Below, piece after piece: positions 17,910 through 29,226 of a stretch of DNA of 64,000 nt. The translations under genes and the position numbers were made by a program. The notes under the pieces are model-generated. The model had not been told where the DNA came from. It did not search any database and saw only the letters and a program-made list of their open reading frames with translations. Position 1 is the first letter of the stretch. Every line of letters begins with the position of its first letter. The DNA is from Thioalkalivibrio sp. ALJT (GTDB lineage Bacteria > Pseudomonadota > Gammaproteobacteria > Ectothiorhodospirales > Ectothiorhodospiraceae). The stretch is taken from positions 62,001 to 126,000 of the forward strand of contig NZ_KB907128.1 of the NCBI RefSeq assembly GCF_000381825.1. Reading direction: 5' to 3'.

Positions 17910-19133
17910 ATGAGTGACCTTAAACTGCCCATCTACCTGGACTACTCCGCGACCACGCCGGTGGACGAGCGTGTGGCCGAGAAGATGACGGCCTGCCTGA
18001 CCAAGGATGGCCTGTTTGGCAACCCCGCCTCGCGCAGCCACAGCTTCGGCTGGGATGCGGAAAAGGCTGTCGAGAACGCCCGCGAGCAGGTGGCCGCGGC
18101 GGTGGGTGCCGACCCCAAGGAGATCGTGTGGACCTCCGGGGCGACCGAATCCGACAACCTGGCGATCAAGGGTGCGGCGCACTTCTACCAGCGCAAGGGC
18201 AAGCACATCATCACGGTCAAGACCGAGCACAAGGCCGTCCTGGATACGGCACGCCAGCTCGAGCGCGAGGGTTACGAGGTGACCTATCTGGGCGTGAAGG
18301 ATAACGGCCTGGTAGACCTGCAGGAACTCCGGGATGCGATGCGTGATGACACCATCGTGGTCTCCGTGATGCACGTGAACAACGAGATCGGCGTGATCCA
18401 GGATATCGAGGCGATCGGCAACCTCTGCCGCGAGCGCGGGATCGTGTTTCACGTCGACGCGGCGCAGTCGGTGGGCAAGGTCGCGATCGACCTGTCCCGC
18501 CTGCCGGTAGACTTGATGAGCTTCTCCGCGCACAAGGCCTACGGGCCCAAGGGTATTGGTGCCCTGTACGTGCGCCGCAAGCCGCGGGTGCGCATCGAGT
18601 CCCAGATGCACGGCGGGGGGCACGAGCGCGGCATGCGCTCCGGCACCCTGGCACCCCACCAGATTGTCGGCATGGGCGAGGCCTTCCGCATCGCCAGTGC
18701 CGAGATGGGGGCCGAACTCGAGCGCATTCGTATGCTGCGTGACCGCCTGTGGTCCGGCCTTGACGGCATGGAAGAGGTCTACCTGAACGGTGACGCCGAG
18801 CAGCGGGTCGCCCACAACCTGAATGTCTCTTTCAACTTCGTCGAGGGCGAGAGCCTGATCATGGCACTGCGCGACATCGCGGTGTCCTCCGGCTCGGCCT
18901 GTACCTCGGCGAGCCTGGAGCCGTCTTACGTGCTGCGTGCCCTGGGGCGCGACGATGAACTGGCACACAGCTCGATCCGCTTCTCCATCGGTCGCTACAC
19001 CACCGTGGAAGAGATCGACCATACAGTCGAGATCGTGCGTGCCGCGGTCGCCAAGCTGCGCGAACTCTCCCCGCTCTGGGAGATGTACCAGGACGGCATC
19101 GATCTGAGCACCGTCGAGTGGGCGGCCCACTAG
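17910..19133 (+). CDS. iscS: Cysteine desulfurase IscS
   Basis: 407 residues (E. coli 404). A PLP enzyme that takes sulfur from cysteine and passes it as persulfide to IscU and other acceptors. Visible are [17 protein letters not shown], the PLP-Lys region [20 protein letters not shown], and the mobile-loop Cys in [18 protein letters not shown]. It is the second gene of the isc operon, in the standard order. Confidence 0.98.
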   Translation: MSDLKLPIYLDYSATTPVDERVAEKMTACLTKDGLFGNPASRSHSFGWDAEKAVENAREQVAAAVGADPKEIVWTSGATESDNLAIKGAAHFYQRKGKHIITVKTEHKAVLDTARQLEREGYEVTYLGVKDNGLVDLQELRDAMRDDTIVVSVMHVNNEIGVIQDIEAIGNLCRERGIVFHVDAAQSVGKVAIDLSRLPVDLMSFSAHKAYGPKGIGALYVRRKPRVRIESQMHGGGHERGMRSGTLAPHQIVGMGEAFRIASAEMGAELERIRMLRDRLWSGLDGMEEVYLNGDAEQRVAHNLNVSFNFVEGESLIMALRDIAVSSGSACTSASLEPSYVLRALGRDDELAHSSIRFSIGRYTTVEEIDHTVEIVRAAVAKLRELSPLWEMYQDGIDLSTVEWAAH

Positions 19134-19187
19134 GCCGCCGGCTCGATATCACGAACCCAACGCGTACTACGCAACAGGAGAACGGTC

Positions 19188-19598
19188 ATGGCTTACAGTG
19201 ACAAGGTTCTGGACCACTACGAAAATCCGCGCAACGTCGGCAGCTTCGACAAGAACGACGACACGGTTGGCACCGGCATGGTCGGCGCACCCGCCTGCGG
19301 CGACGTGATGAAGCTGCAGATCAAGGTCAACGACGACGGCATCATCGAGGACGCCAAGTTCAAGACCTACGGCTGCGGCTCGGCCATCGCCTCCAGTTCG
19401 CTGCTCACCGAATGGGTGCGCGGCAAGACGCTGGAAGAGGCGAGCCAGATCAAGAACACCCAGATCGCCGAAGAACTGGCCTTGCCGCCGGTGAAGATCC
19501 ACTGCTCCGTGCTGGCCGAGGACGCCATCAAGGCGGCGGTGTCCAACTACCAGGAGCGCCACGGCCAGGCCGCGGAAGCCGAGAAGAAATCTGCCTGA
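19188..19598 (+). CDS. iscU: Iron-sulfur cluster scaffold IscU
   Basis: 136 residues. The three cluster cysteines are in [19 protein letters not shown] and KIHCSVLAE. The HscA recognition motif LPPVK directly precedes the third Cys. Clusters are assembled here with sulfur from IscS and released with help from HscA/HscB. The spacing to iscS is 54 bp with an AGGAG-like RBS (caggagaac). Confidence 0.98.
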   Translation: MAYSDKVLDHYENPRNVGSFDKNDDTVGTGMVGAPACGDVMKLQIKVNDDGIIEDAKFKTYGCGSAIASSSLLTEWVRGKTLEEASQIKNTQIAEELALPPVKIHCSVLAEDAIKAAVSNYQERHGQAAEAEKKSA

Positions 19599-19605
19599 GG
19601 GCCCT

Positions 19606-19929
19606 ATGGCGATTACAGTGACCGAACCCGCGGCCGAGCGCATCCACAACTTCCTCGAAAAAAGAGGCAAGGGTGTGGGCGTCCGGCTGGGCGTCAGGAC
19701 GACCGGCTGCTCCGGCATGGCCTACGTGGTGGAGTTCGCCGACGATATCGAGGACACCGATACGGTGTTCGAGGATCGAGGCGTGAAGCTGGTCGTGAAC
19801 CCGAAGTCCCTCGTGTACCTGGATGGCACCGAGCTGGACTTCGGCAAGGAAGGCCTGAACGAGGGGTTCAAGTTCAACAACCCGAACGAGAAGGCTCGGT
19901 GCGGCTGCGGTGAAAGCTTTAATATCTGA
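19606..19929 (+). CDS. iscA: A-type iron-sulfur carrier IscA
   Basis: 107 residues with the three conserved cysteines, in [11 protein letters not shown] and CGCGESF. A-type carriers deliver clusters, chiefly 4Fe-4S, to apo-targets. It follows iscU by 7 bp. Confidence 0.97.
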   Translation: MAITVTEPAAERIHNFLEKRGKGVGVRLGVRTTGCSGMAYVVEFADDIEDTDTVFEDRGVKLVVNPKSLVYLDGTELDFGKEGLNEGFKFNNPNEKARCGCGESFNI

Positions 19930-20038
19930 CTGAGCCTCCCAACACGGGGTGGTGCATGGCGGTTGCCCGGGGGTGTGTCCCCGGCCGGTGGCTGTCGTAC
20001 CACCCCTTTTCTTTTGCAAGCCCGTTGCAAGGGACCCA

Positions 20039-20566
20039 ATGAACGACCCATTCGAGCAGTTTGACCTGCCGGTGGCCTTCGAGGTCGACCGGCAAAGGCT
20101 GGACGAGCGCTTTCGTCGTTTGCAGGCGGAACTGCACCCGGACCGCTTCGTGCGCCAGGGCGACCAGGCGCGACGCATGGCGGCGGCGGTGGCGGCCGAT
20201 GTGAACGAGGCCTATGCGATCCTGGGCGACGATTACCGCCGGGCGGTGCACTTGCTGGAGCGGACCGGGGTGACCTTTGACCCCGAACGCGATACCAGTC
20301 AGGACATCGAATTCATCGAGGCCCAGATCGAATGGCGCGAACGCCTGGAGGAGACCGCGGCGAGCAGCGATGCGGCCGGACTGGAAGCGGTGGCGACCGA
20401 GCTGGCGCAGGCCCGCGCCGAGGCACGGGCGAAGGTCGCGGACGCCCTGAAGGAGCCGGGGACCCCGGCGGCCGATGCCAAGGACCGGGTGCTGGAACTG
20501 CGCTTCTTCGACCGCCTGCTGGAAGAAACGAAACGAACCCGACAGAACCTGGCGCGCGGCAAGTAG
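20039..20566 (+). CDS. hscB: Co-chaperone HscB
   Basis: 175 residues (E. coli 171). An N-terminal J-domain carries the HPD motif (AELHPDRFVRQGD), followed by a C-terminal three-helix region that binds IscU. It stimulates the HscA ATPase. The start at 20039 gives the family N-terminus MNDPFEQFDLPVAFEVD. The 109-bp gap after iscA contains a GC-rich stretch but no gene. Confidence 0.96.
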   Translation: MNDPFEQFDLPVAFEVDRQRLDERFRRLQAELHPDRFVRQGDQARRMAAAVAADVNEAYAILGDDYRRAVHLLERTGVTFDPERDTSQDIEFIEAQIEWRERLEETAASSDAAGLEAVATELAQARAEARAKVADALKEPGTPAADAKDRVLELRFFDRLLEETKRTRQNLARGK

Positions 20567-20602
20567 CCCCCGCCGCGCCCGTGTGAAGGAGCCGAATACC
20601 CG

Positions 20603-22486
20603 ATGGCGTTATTGCAGATCACCGAACCCGGAGTTGAGTCCGCGCCGCACCAGCGCCATCTCGCGGCCGGGATCGATCTCGGCACGACCCACTCGCTGGT
20701 CGCGACCGTGCGTAGCGGCGAGGCGGACACGCTGCCCGACGAACAGGGTCGGCATATCCTGCCGTCGGTGGTGCACTATGCCGCGGATACGGTGAGCGTG
20801 GGTCATGCCGCCGCCGAGCATGCCGCGGATGACCCGCACAACACCATCGCCTCGGTGAAACGGCTGATCGGGCGCGGCGCGGCGGATGTCGCCACGCTGT
20901 CGGGCGAGCTGCCGTTCCGTCTCAAGACTGGCGCTTCCAGCGTGCCACGCATCGAGACGGCGGGCGGCGACAAGACCGCAGTCGAGGTGTCCGCGGAGAT
21001 CCTGCATACCCTGCGCCAGCGTGCCGAGGCGACTCTGGGCGACGAACTCGAAGGTGTCGTGATCACCGTCCCCGCGTACTTCGACGATGCCCAGCGCCAG
21101 GCCACGCGGGACGCCGCACAGCTGGCCGGCCTGAACGTTTTTCGCCTGATCAGCGAGCCGACCGCGGCGGCGGTCGCCTACGGGCTCGATCAGGGCGAGG
21201 AGAACACCATCGCCGTCTATGACCTGGGCGGCGGTACCTTCGATATCTCCATTCTGCAGCTGCGCCGTGGGGTGTTCGAGGTGCTGGCGACCGGCGGTGA
21301 TTCCGCCCTGGGCGGCGACGACATTGACCGCGCCATCGCCGACTGGCTGCTGAACCAGGCCGGCATGGCCGGAGAGACCGATCCGCAGCGCCTGCGTCGC
21401 GTGCTGCTGGCCGCCCGCCAGGCCAAGGAGGCCCTGACCGATGCCGCGCGTACCCCGGTCGAGGTCGGGCGCGCCGACGGCTCCGCCTGGTCCGGCGAGC
21501 TGGATCGCGACACCCTGGTGGAGCTGGCGCGGCCGCTGCTGGAGCGGACCATGGCCGCCTGCCGGCAGGTGCTGGAGGATGCCGGGCTGGAGCCCGGCGC
21601 CATCGACGAGGTGGTGCTGGTCGGTGGTTCCACCCGCATGCCGGCGGTGCGCGAGGCGGTGGAGGGCTTCTTCGGCCGCACCCCGCACGCCGGTATCGAC
21701 CCGGACCGCGTGGTCGCGATCGGGGCCGCGCAGCAGGCGGACATCCTGGCCGGCAACAAGCCGGATACCGAACTGGTGCTGCTGGACGTGATCCCGCTGT
21801 CGCTGGGGCTGGAGACGATGGGTGGACTGGTCGAGTTCATCGTCCCGCGCAACACCACCATTCCGGTCACGCGGGCGCAGGAATTCACCACCTTCAAGGA
21901 CGGCCAGACCGCGATGTCGCTGCACGTGGTGCAGGGCGAACGCGACGTGGTGGATGCCAACCGCTCGCTGGCGCAGTTCACGTTGTCCGGCATCCCGCCG
22001 ATGGTCGCCGGGGCCGCGCGTATCCGTGTGACCTTCCAGGTGGACGCCGACGGCCTGTTGAACGTAACGGCGCGCGAGCAGACCCAGGGCGTGGAGGCGC
22101 ATATCGAGGTCAAGCCGAGCTATGGCCTGACCGATTCCGAGATCGAGCAGATGCTGCGCGATTCTGCCTCCTCGGCACGCGAGGACATGGAGGCGCGGCG
22201 CCTGCGCGAGGAGCAGGTCGAGGCGGACCGCGTGCTCGAGGCACTGGATGCCGCGCTGGCGACGGACGGCGATCGCTACCTCGAGGCCGACGAGCGCCAG
22301 ACCATCGAACAGGCGCGCGATGCGCTGCGCGCCGAACGCGAGAAGGGTGTCGATCCCGACGCCATCGAGGCCGCGCGCAAGCGCGTGGAACAGGCCTCCG
22401 AGGCCTTTGTCGCGCGGCGCATGAATGACAGCATCCGGCGCGCGCTCGCCGGACACAACGTTAGCGAATACGACGCAGGGAACTGA
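20603..22486 (+). CDS. hscA: Fe-S assembly chaperone HscA
   Basis: 627-residue Hsp70-family protein. ATPase-domain motifs are [29 protein letters not shown] and [17 protein letters not shown]. The substrate domain follows the linker at [17 protein letters not shown]. It binds the LPPVK motif of IscU and drives cluster transfer in an HscB-dependent cycle. The whole isc chaperone set is intact and in order. Confidence 0.97.
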   Translation: MALLQITEPGVESAPHQRHLAAGIDLGTTHSLVATVRSGEADTLPDEQGRHILPSVVHYAADTVSVGHAAAEHAADDPHNTIASVKRLIGRGAADVATLSGELPFRLKTGASSVPRIETAGGDKTAVEVSAEILHTLRQRAEATLGDELEGVVITVPAYFDDAQRQATRDAAQLAGLNVFRLISEPTAAAVAYGLDQGEENTIAVYDLGGGTFDISILQLRRGVFEVLATGGDSALGGDDIDRAIADWLLNQAGMAGETDPQRLRRVLLAARQAKEALTDAARTPVEVGRADGSAWSGELDRDTLVELARPLLERTMAACRQVLEDAGLEPGAIDEVVLVGGSTRMPAVREAVEGFFGRTPHAGIDPDRVVAIGAAQQADILAGNKPDTELVLLDVIPLSLGLETMGGLVEFIVPRNTTIPVTRAQEFTTFKDGQTAMSLHVVQGERDVVDANRSLAQFTLSGIPPMVAGAARIRVTFQVDADGLLNVTAREQTQGVEAHIEVKPSYGLTDSEIEQMLRDSASSAREDMEARRLREEQVEADRVLEALDAALATDGDRYLEADERQTIEQARDALRAEREKGVDPDAIEAARKRVEQASEAFVARRMNDSIRRALAGHNVSEYDAGN

Positions 22487-22490
22487 CGAC

Positions 22491-22829
22491 ATGCCCCAGG
22501 TAATCTTTCTGCCCCATGAAGAAATCTGCCCGGAGGGGGCCTCCATCGAGGCCGAGCCGGGTATCAGCATCTGCGATCTCGCCTTGAAGAACGGGATCGA
22601 GATCGAGCACGCCTGCGAGAAGTCCTGTGCCTGCACCACCTGCCACGTCTATGTGCGGGAGGGGCTGGACAGCCTGGAGGAGGCCACCGAAGACGAAGAG
22701 GACATGCTGGACAAGGCCTGGGGCCTGGAACCGGACTCCCGACTCTCCTGTCAGGCGCTGGTGGCCGAAACCGACCTGGTCGTCGAGCTGCCGAAGTACA
22801 CCATCAATCAGGTCTCCGAGAACCACTGA
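22491..22829 (+). CDS. fdx: 2Fe-2S ferredoxin of the ISC system
   Basis: 112 residues. The adrenodoxin-type cluster ligands are C-x5-C-x2-C in HACEKSCACTTC and the fourth in RLSCQAL. It supplies electrons to cluster assembly on IscU. The start at 22491 is 4 bases after the hscA stop. Confidence 0.97.
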   Translation: MPQVIFLPHEEICPEGASIEAEPGISICDLALKNGIEIEHACEKSCACTTCHVYVREGLDSLEEATEDEEDMLDKAWGLEPDSRLSCQALVAETDLVVELPKYTINQVSENH

Positions 22830-22839
22830 GGGCACGGCT

Positions 22840-23043
22840 ATGAAGTGGACCGATACCCAGGAAATCGCGATTCAGCTGGCGGACGAACACCCCGATGTCG
22901 ACCCGCGCAACATCAACTTCGTGGACCTGCGGCAATGGGTGATGAACCTGCCGGAATTCGACGATGACCCCAACCGCTCCGGCGAACGCATCCTCGAGGC
23001 GATCCAGGCCGCCTGGATGGACGAGGCCGACATCGACGACTGA
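22840..23043 (+). CDS. iscX: IscX (YfhJ) small acidic ISC protein
   Basis: 67 residues, strongly acidic, with the family pattern MKWTDTQEIAIQLADEHPDV and FVDLRQWVMNLPEF. IscX binds IscS and modulates desulfurase activity and iron supply. It is the last gene of the isc operon, followed by a terminator-like hairpin 10 bases later. Confidence 0.95.
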   Translation: MKWTDTQEIAIQLADEHPDVDPRNINFVDLRQWVMNLPEFDDDPNRSGERILEAIQAAWMDEADIDD

Positions 23044-23052
23044 CCGGGTGCC

Positions 23053-23078
23053 GCCCCGGCAGTCCGGGGCGTTTGTTC
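23053..23078 (+). terminator. Terminator-like hairpin after iscX
   Basis: Perfect 7-bp stem GCCCCGG / CCGGGGC with a CAGT loop, followed by GTTTGTTC. The U-tract is short and interrupted, but the position just after the operon end fits. Confidence 0.6.
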
Positions 23079-23455
23079 ATCACAAGGCCCACGAAAGCGG
23101 GAAGCAAGTCAAAAGCGGTCACCAGGAAGACCGGAAGCTTCCGGATGCAGGCCTTAGTGCCATGCCCGGAGGGGCGGGCGCGCCGTGTCGTCCATCGACT
23201 TGCAGGCGCACCAAAAACCAAAGCCTGCCGATCTTCCCGTTTTCCTGTGCGCCCTTGAACTTCGTTCGCGGGCGGCGTGGTGGAAGCGCGGTTTGCGGCG
23301 GCCAATTGCCGCGGCGGCGGCGGACCGCTAGACTACGCGCCGCACGTTGTGTCCGCGTCGTTTTGCGTTGGGAACCCGCCGTCCGGCGGGTTCTCGCGTT
23401 TGTGGCGGGACCTGACCATCGCCTTATTCAACCCAAGTAGCAGGAGAGCCGTCCC
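23079..23455 (+). promoter_or_regulatory. ndk leader: sigma70-like promoter and hairpin in a gene-free gap
   Basis: No gene seen in this gap. A promoter candidate is TTGCCG (23306-23311), 17 bases, TAGACT (23329-23334), giving a leader of ~115 nt before ndk. Within that leader lies a perfect 9-bp hairpin, GAACCCGCC (23372-23380), loop GTCC, GGCGGGTTC (23385-23393), with no proper U-tract. The hairpin could be an attenuator, an mRNA-stabilising stem or incidental. Confidence 0.5.
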
Positions 23456-23887
23456 ATGGCCGTAGAACGCACCCTTTCCATCATCAAGCCCGATGCCGTT
23501 GCCAAGAACGCCATCGGCGACATCATCGGTCGCTTCGAGAAGGCGGGCCTGAAGGTCGTCGGCGCGCGCATGATGCACCTGAGCCGCGAGCAGGCCGAAG
23601 GCTTCTACGACGTGCACAAGGAGCGTCCGTTCTTCAATGATCTGGTGGAATTCATGATCTCCGGCCCGGTGCTGGTTCAGGTCCTGGAAGGCGAAGATGC
23701 CATAGCCCGGAACCGCGACATCATGGGTGCGACAAACCCGAAGGAAGCGGCCCCGGGCACCATCCGCGCCGATTTCGCAGTGTCCATCGACGAGAATGCC
23801 GTCCACGGTTCCGATGCCCCGGAAACCGCCGAGCGCGAGATCGCCTTCTTCTTCGGCGATGACGGCGTCTGCCCGCGCACCCGGTAA
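23456..23887 (+). CDS. ndk: Nucleoside diphosphate kinase
   Basis: 143 residues. It transfers the gamma-phosphate of ATP to NDPs by way of a phospho-His. Family motifs: [15 protein letters not shown] at the start and the active-site His in the [16 protein letters not shown] segment. It has its own promoter region and precedes rlmN, a common gammaproteobacterial arrangement. Confidence 0.97.
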   Translation: MAVERTLSIIKPDAVAKNAIGDIIGRFEKAGLKVVGARMMHLSREQAEGFYDVHKERPFFNDLVEFMISGPVLVQVLEGEDAIARNRDIMGATNPKEAAPGTIRADFAVSIDENAVHGSDAPETAEREIAFFFGDDGVCPRTR

Positions 23888-23916
23888 TCCGCCCGGATCT
23901 TGTCTGTATGCACTGC

Positions 23917-23943
23917 GGACCCGGTGACCGGTTTGCCGGGTCC
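23917..23943 (+). terminator. Weak hairpin after ndk
   Basis: Perfect 8-bp stem GGACCCGG / CCGGGTCC with an 11-base loop, 30 bases after the ndk stop. No U-tract follows, so it is a weak terminator candidate. Confidence 0.35.
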
Positions 23944-23972
23944 GTAGGCAGGCATCCCTTCCGCGCAGTACA

Positions 23973-24033
23973 CTAGGAAAACACTGAAACGCGACGTGTA
24001 CGCGAGCCTGTACATTTCTCAGTGTTTCCCTAG
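23973..24033. repeat. 61-bp inverted repeat between ndk and rlmN
   Basis: Outer arms at 23973-23987 and 24019-24033 (15 bases, one mismatch; both end in CTAG). An inner repeat, TGTAC/GTACA, sits in the 31-base loop. The whole could fold into a long hairpin immediately upstream of rlmN. It may be a palindromic mobile element remnant or a regulatory structure; the sequence alone does not decide. Confidence 0.55.
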
Positions 24034-24059
24034 CGGGCTTCAGTCAATCGGTCCCTGTC

Positions 24060-25193
24060 ATGGCACACGTATCCTCCTTCCCTCCGAATCTTCTGGGTTA
24101 CAGCCACCAACAGCTCGTCGAGCTGCTGGCCGAGTGGGGTGAGCCGCGTTTCCGGGCCACCCAGCTGGTGAAATGGATTCACCAGCGCGGGGTGATCGAC
24201 TTCGATCAGATGACTGACATGTCGCGCAAGCTGCGCGAACGCCTGGCGCGTGAGACCGAGATTCGGGTGCCGGAGATTGGCCTGGAAAAGGCCTCCGCTG
24301 ACGGTACCGTCAAGTGGGTGCTGCGTCTGCCGGATGGTAATGCCATCGAGACCGTATTCATCCCCGAGGGCGGTCGTGGCACGCTGTGCATCTCCTCCCA
24401 GGTGGGTTGCGCCCTGGACTGCACCTTCTGTTCGACCGCCCAGCAGGGATTCAACCGCAACCTGACCAGTGCCGAGATTATCGGCCAGGTGTGGCTGGCG
24501 ATGCAGCGCCTGCCGGCCCCGGAGGGGCGCAAGCGGGCGGTCAGCAATGTGGTCCTGATGGGGATGGGCGAGCCGCTGGCGAACTTCGATGCGGTGGTGA
24601 CGGCCTGCCAGTTGATGACCGACGATAATGCCTATGGCCTCAGTCGACGCCGGGTGACCCTGTCCACCTCCGGGCTGGTGCCGGCCCTGGACCGACTCAG
24701 CGAGCACACCGATGTGGCACTGGCTGTCAGCCTGCACGCGCCCAACGATGCCCTGCGGGACCGCCTGGTGCCGATCAACCGCAAGTATCCGATCGCCGAA
24801 TTGCTGGCGAGCTGTCGCCGTTATGTCGAGGCCACGGAGGCCCACAGCGGTGTAACCTTCGAGTACGTGTTGCTGGCGGGCATTAATGACCAGCCGGAGC
24901 ATGCGAACGAGCTGGCGGGCCTGCTGCGGGGCATCCCGGGCAAGATCAACCTGATACCGTTCAATCCGTTCCCGGGGGCGCCGTTCGACCGCCCGCGGGA
25001 AGAGGATGTCCTGGTGTTCGAGCGGCGTCTGCAAAAAGCCGGGTATGTGACGACCGTACGCCGTACCCGGGGTGACGACATCGATGCCGCCTGCGGGCAG
25101 CTGGTGGGACAGGTCGAGGATCGCACCAACCGTGGCATGCGCATGTTCCGGCTGCATGCGGAACTGCCCCGGACGGATCGGAGCGTTCTGTGA
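24060..25193 (+). CDS. rlmN: Dual-specificity RNA methyltransferase RlmN
   Basis: 377 residues, radical SAM. It makes m2A2503 in 23S rRNA and m2A37 in some tRNAs. The 4Fe-4S/SAM motif is [11 protein letters not shown], and the C-terminal catalytic Cys is in [27 protein letters not shown] is a typical SAM-site segment. The stop overlaps the GTG of pilW (GTGA). Confidence 0.97.
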   Translation: MAHVSSFPPNLLGYSHQQLVELLAEWGEPRFRATQLVKWIHQRGVIDFDQMTDMSRKLRERLARETEIRVPEIGLEKASADGTVKWVLRLPDGNAIETVFIPEGGRGTLCISSQVGCALDCTFCSTAQQGFNRNLTSAEIIGQVWLAMQRLPAPEGRKRAVSNVVLMGMGEPLANFDAVVTACQLMTDDNAYGLSRRRVTLSTSGLVPALDRLSEHTDVALAVSLHAPNDALRDRLVPINRKYPIAELLASCRRYVEATEAHSGVTFEYVLLAGINDQPEHANELAGLLRGIPGKINLIPFNPFPGAPFDRPREEDVLVFERRLQKAGYVTTVRRTRGDDIDAACGQLVGQVEDRTNRGMRMFRLHAELPRTDRSVL

Positions 25194-25960
25194 CGGCGCA
25201 GACGGGATATCGGGGGGCCGGGGTGCTGGCCCTGGCGCTGCTGGTGGGCGGGTGCACCGCCACTGCCGAGCGGCCGGTTACGGGCGAGCGTGCGGAGGCC
25301 GCCGAGGTCTATGCCGAGCTGGGCCTTGGCTACCTGCGTGAGGGAGAGTTCGAACAGGCCGAGCGGAACCTGGATCGAGCGCTCGACTACGCGCCGGAGG
25401 ATGCACTGGCGAATATCGGCATGGCAGCCGTCATGGAACGCAAGGGTGACACTGCAGCCGCGGAGGGTCACTACCGGCGTGCGCTGCAAAGCGATCCGGA
25501 TAACCCCTTTGCCCAGACCAACCTGGGGGCGTTGCTGTGCGGTCGCGGCGACTTTGAAGAGGCGCAGACGCTGTTCGCCAGGGCGCTGGACAACCCGGAT
25601 TATGAGCGCCGTGACATCGCCTATATGAACTCCGGGGTCTGTCATTTTGATGCGGGCGACCGTGATGAGGCAGAGCGCCAGTTGCGGCGCGCCCTGGAGT
25701 TGAATCCGCAATATCCGCGGGCCTTGCTGGAGATGGCCCGCCTGACCTACGAGGATGGACGTCCGATGCAAACCCGCGCTTTCCTTCAGCGCCTGGACGG
25801 GCAGGGTGTGCAGAACGCCGAAACGCTGCTGCTTTGCTACCAGGCGGAGATGGACCTTGGCAACCGCCGTTCGGCCAGCGCCTGTGCCGATCAGCTCAAC
25901 CGCCAGTTCCCGGACAGTCCGGAACTGGATGAACTGCGTCGTCTGGAGCGTAAAGAGTGA
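25190..25960 (+). CDS. pilW: Type IV pilus pilotin PilW/PilF (TPR lipoprotein)
   Basis: 256 residues. The signal peptide ends in lipobox LLVGGC, followed by about six TPR units ([40 protein letters not shown] and others). In related bacteria it brings the PilQ secretin to the outer membrane. It starts with GTG overlapping the rlmN stop, and its stop overlaps the rodZ GTG, so the three genes are translationally coupled. The position between rlmN and rodZ is conserved. Confidence 0.9.
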   Translation: MTAQTGYRGAGVLALALLVGGCTATAERPVTGERAEAAEVYAELGLGYLREGEFEQAERNLDRALDYAPEDALANIGMAAVMERKGDTAAAEGHYRRALQSDPDNPFAQTNLGALLCGRGDFEEAQTLFARALDNPDYERRDIAYMNSGVCHFDAGDRDEAERQLRRALELNPQYPRALLEMARLTYEDGRPMQTRAFLQRLDGQGVQNAETLLLCYQAEMDLGNRRSASACADQLNRQFPDSPELDELRRLERKE

Positions 25961-27108
25961 CGGACCCAAGGGACAAGGAACCGGGCCTGGGCCGGGTCGA
26001 TGCCGTCGATGATTCCGTTGGTTCGATGGATCCCCTGCGTGCGGGAGCCGCAGATCCCGATCCCGACCCGGGTCCGGCGTTGTCGGCCGCCACCGGCCTG
26101 ACCAGCCGAGACCAGCCCCCGCAATACGTGGTTGATCAGAGCGATGAAGAGCCGGGCGCAGGCCTGCGTCGGGCGCGCGAGGCAGCCGGGCTCGACACCG
26201 CCACGATGGCGCGGCGCATCCATCTCGGCCGCGGCATCCTGGAAGACCTCGAGGCGAACCGGTTCCAGCACATGCCACCGGCGTATGTCCGGGGCTATCT
26301 GCGTTCCTGCGCGAACGAACTCGGTGTGGACGCGGGGCCCTGGATCGCGGCCTTCGAACAACACGGGATGATGGACCCCGAACTGCGCGCGGTCGCGACG
26401 CCATCGGGGCGCGGGCGCCAGCGTCGCCTCGGGCGCGGGATTTACGGACCCGCCATTTTGCTGGCGCTGGTGCTGCTCGGTCTCGGTGTGTACGCGTGGA
26501 CGGAGCGCAGTGATCGCGCGGACCTGCCCGCATTGAGCGAGGATGACGCCACCCCCGCGGCCCCGCACACCGAACCCGGGCGTGAGGACGCGGCGGTCGC
26601 GGCCGTGCCCGACGTCGACGAGGCCGAAGGGCCGGAAGCGGTTGCCGAACCGGCGGTCGAGCAGCCCGAGGTGCCCGCTCGCCAGGAAGAAGAGGCCGTC
26701 GGGGCCGATGCAGTACCCGAGGATCCGGTTGTGACCCCCGAGGCACTGGCCGAGCCGGTAACGCCACGCCCGCAGCCCGAGGCGGCAGAGCCGGCCGGGG
26801 TCGCGCCGGAACCGCTGGAGGCGCCGAGCCCGGCGCTGGCCAGCGTCCCGGCGCAGACCGACCCCGAAGCGGCTCTGGTGCTCGAGATCAGCGAGACCTC
26901 CTGGGTGGAGGTGCGCGATGCCGCGGACGCGGTCATCCTGACCGGCGTGCTGAGTCCGGGTGATCGCGAGGAACTGCGCGTGGAACTGCCGGCCCGGGTC
27001 GTGCTGGGCAATGCGGCCGGGGTCTCGCTGAGCGTGGACGGCGAGGACTTCGATTTCGCGCAGCATATTCGGGGCGACCGTACCGCCCGCTTTGATCTGG
27101 AGCCCTGA
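25957..27108 (+). CDS. rodZ: Cytoskeleton protein RodZ
   Basis: 383 residues. A Cro-like helix-turn-helix (GAGLRRAREAAGLDTATMAR, then IHLGRGILEDLEANRFQHMP) is followed by one membrane helix (IYGPAILLALVLLGLGVYAW), a Pro/Ala/Glu-rich linker of ~130 residues and a C-terminal DUF4115 domain (VLEISETSWVEVRDAADAVI). RodZ links MreB filaments to the elongation machinery. The GTG start overlaps the pilW stop. hisS follows directly; ispG, which often lies between them, is missing. Confidence 0.9.
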   Translation: MTDPRDKEPGLGRVDAVDDSVGSMDPLRAGAADPDPDPGPALSAATGLTSRDQPPQYVVDQSDEEPGAGLRRAREAAGLDTATMARRIHLGRGILEDLEANRFQHMPPAYVRGYLRSCANELGVDAGPWIAAFEQHGMMDPELRAVATPSGRGRQRRLGRGIYGPAILLALVLLGLGVYAWTERSDRADLPALSEDDATPAAPHTEPGREDAAVAAVPDVDEAEGPEAVAEPAVEQPEVPARQEEEAVGADAVPEDPVVTPEALAEPVTPRPQPEAAEPAGVAPEPLEAPSPALASVPAQTDPEAALVLEISETSWVEVRDAADAVILTGVLSPGDREELRVELPARVVLGNAAGVSLSVDGEDFDFAQHIRGDRTARFDLEP

Positions 27109-27150
27109 GCTGCGCCGGCTCGTGAATCACGCAATGAACCAGAAGGCCAC

Positions 27151-28425
<1,275 letters not shown>

Positions 28426-28461
28426 TAACCCACGCGCGACGCGCAACCGACAGAGAAAAGC

Positions 28462-29076
28462 ATGAGCTACCTCACTGACGAAGAGAAAGCGGAACGTATC
28501 AAACAGTGGTGGTCCGAAAATGGCATGGCCATTGTCGCGGGTCTGGTGCTCGGGATTGCCGGCCTGTTTGGCTGGAACTGGTGGAGCGACCGCGAGGAGA
28601 CCCGGGCCCAGATGGCATCCGAGATGTATCAGGCCCTGCAGTCTGCCGGTCAGGTGGGGCATACCGAGCGCGCCGCCGAGCTGGCGGATGCCTTGATCGA
28701 ACAGGGCCGCGGGACGCCGTATCGTGCGCTGGCCTGGGTTTACCGTGCGGATGCCGCGCTGGCGCAGGACGATCGCGATGCCGCGATCAATGCCCTGCAG
28801 GCGGCCCGTGATAGCGCGTCCGATCGCGGCTACCGCGAGGTGTTCAGCCTGCGTCTGGCGCGGCAGTTGATCCTGGCCGAGCGCCTGGACGAGGCCGAGG
28901 ATGTCCTCGCGGCGATCCAGGGAGAGGCCTTCGCCGGCCTGCGGCTGGAACTGGAAGGTGACCTGGCACGGGCGCGCGGAGACCGTGACCTGGCGCGCGA
29001 GCACTATGGCGCTGCGCTGGATACCGGGCATCGCCCGGAGTACCTGCAGCTGAAATACGAAGAACTCTCGGTCTGA
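28462..29076 (+). CDS. yfgM: YfgM, ancillary SecYEG translocon subunit
   Basis: 204 residues. A short cytoplasmic N-terminus (MSYLTDEEKAERIKQWWSEN) precedes a single membrane helix (GMAIVAGLVLGIAGLFGWNW) and a TPR-like periplasmic domain. In E. coli YfgM associates with PpiD at the Sec translocon. It lies between hisS and bamB, as in the conserved gene order. Confidence 0.93.
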   Translation: MSYLTDEEKAERIKQWWSENGMAIVAGLVLGIAGLFGWNWWSDREETRAQMASEMYQALQSAGQVGHTERAAELADALIEQGRGTPYRALAWVYRADAALAQDDRDAAINALQAARDSASDRGYREVFSLRLARQLILAERLDEAEDVLAAIQGEAFAGLRLELEGDLARARGDRDLAREHYGAALDTGHRPEYLQLKYEELSV

Positions 29077-29226
29077 TGCCACGATGCACACGCCCGCGTA
29101 TGGCCACCGCAGGACCGAATGAACCTTGCCGGCGTGCCCTTGCACGGGCGAGTACGCCTTGAGTGCAGGCGTGCCCGTTACCCCGTGTTTTTCCCGTCCG
29201 TCTTTTCCCGGAGGATTCGTCTCCCG

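Noticed and set aside
17385-19130. Open frame of 581 codons on the minus strand
   Set aside because: It is the antisense of iscS and iscR, which have unmistakable motifs; high GC leaves the opposite strand open.
20609-22639. Open frame of 676 codons on the minus strand
   Set aside because: Antisense of hscA and fdx; the predicted protein is His/Gln/Arg-rich without any domain.
23079-23455. tRNA or riboswitch in the ndk leader
   Set aside because: No cloverleaf or known aptamer pattern; only a simple 9-bp hairpin.
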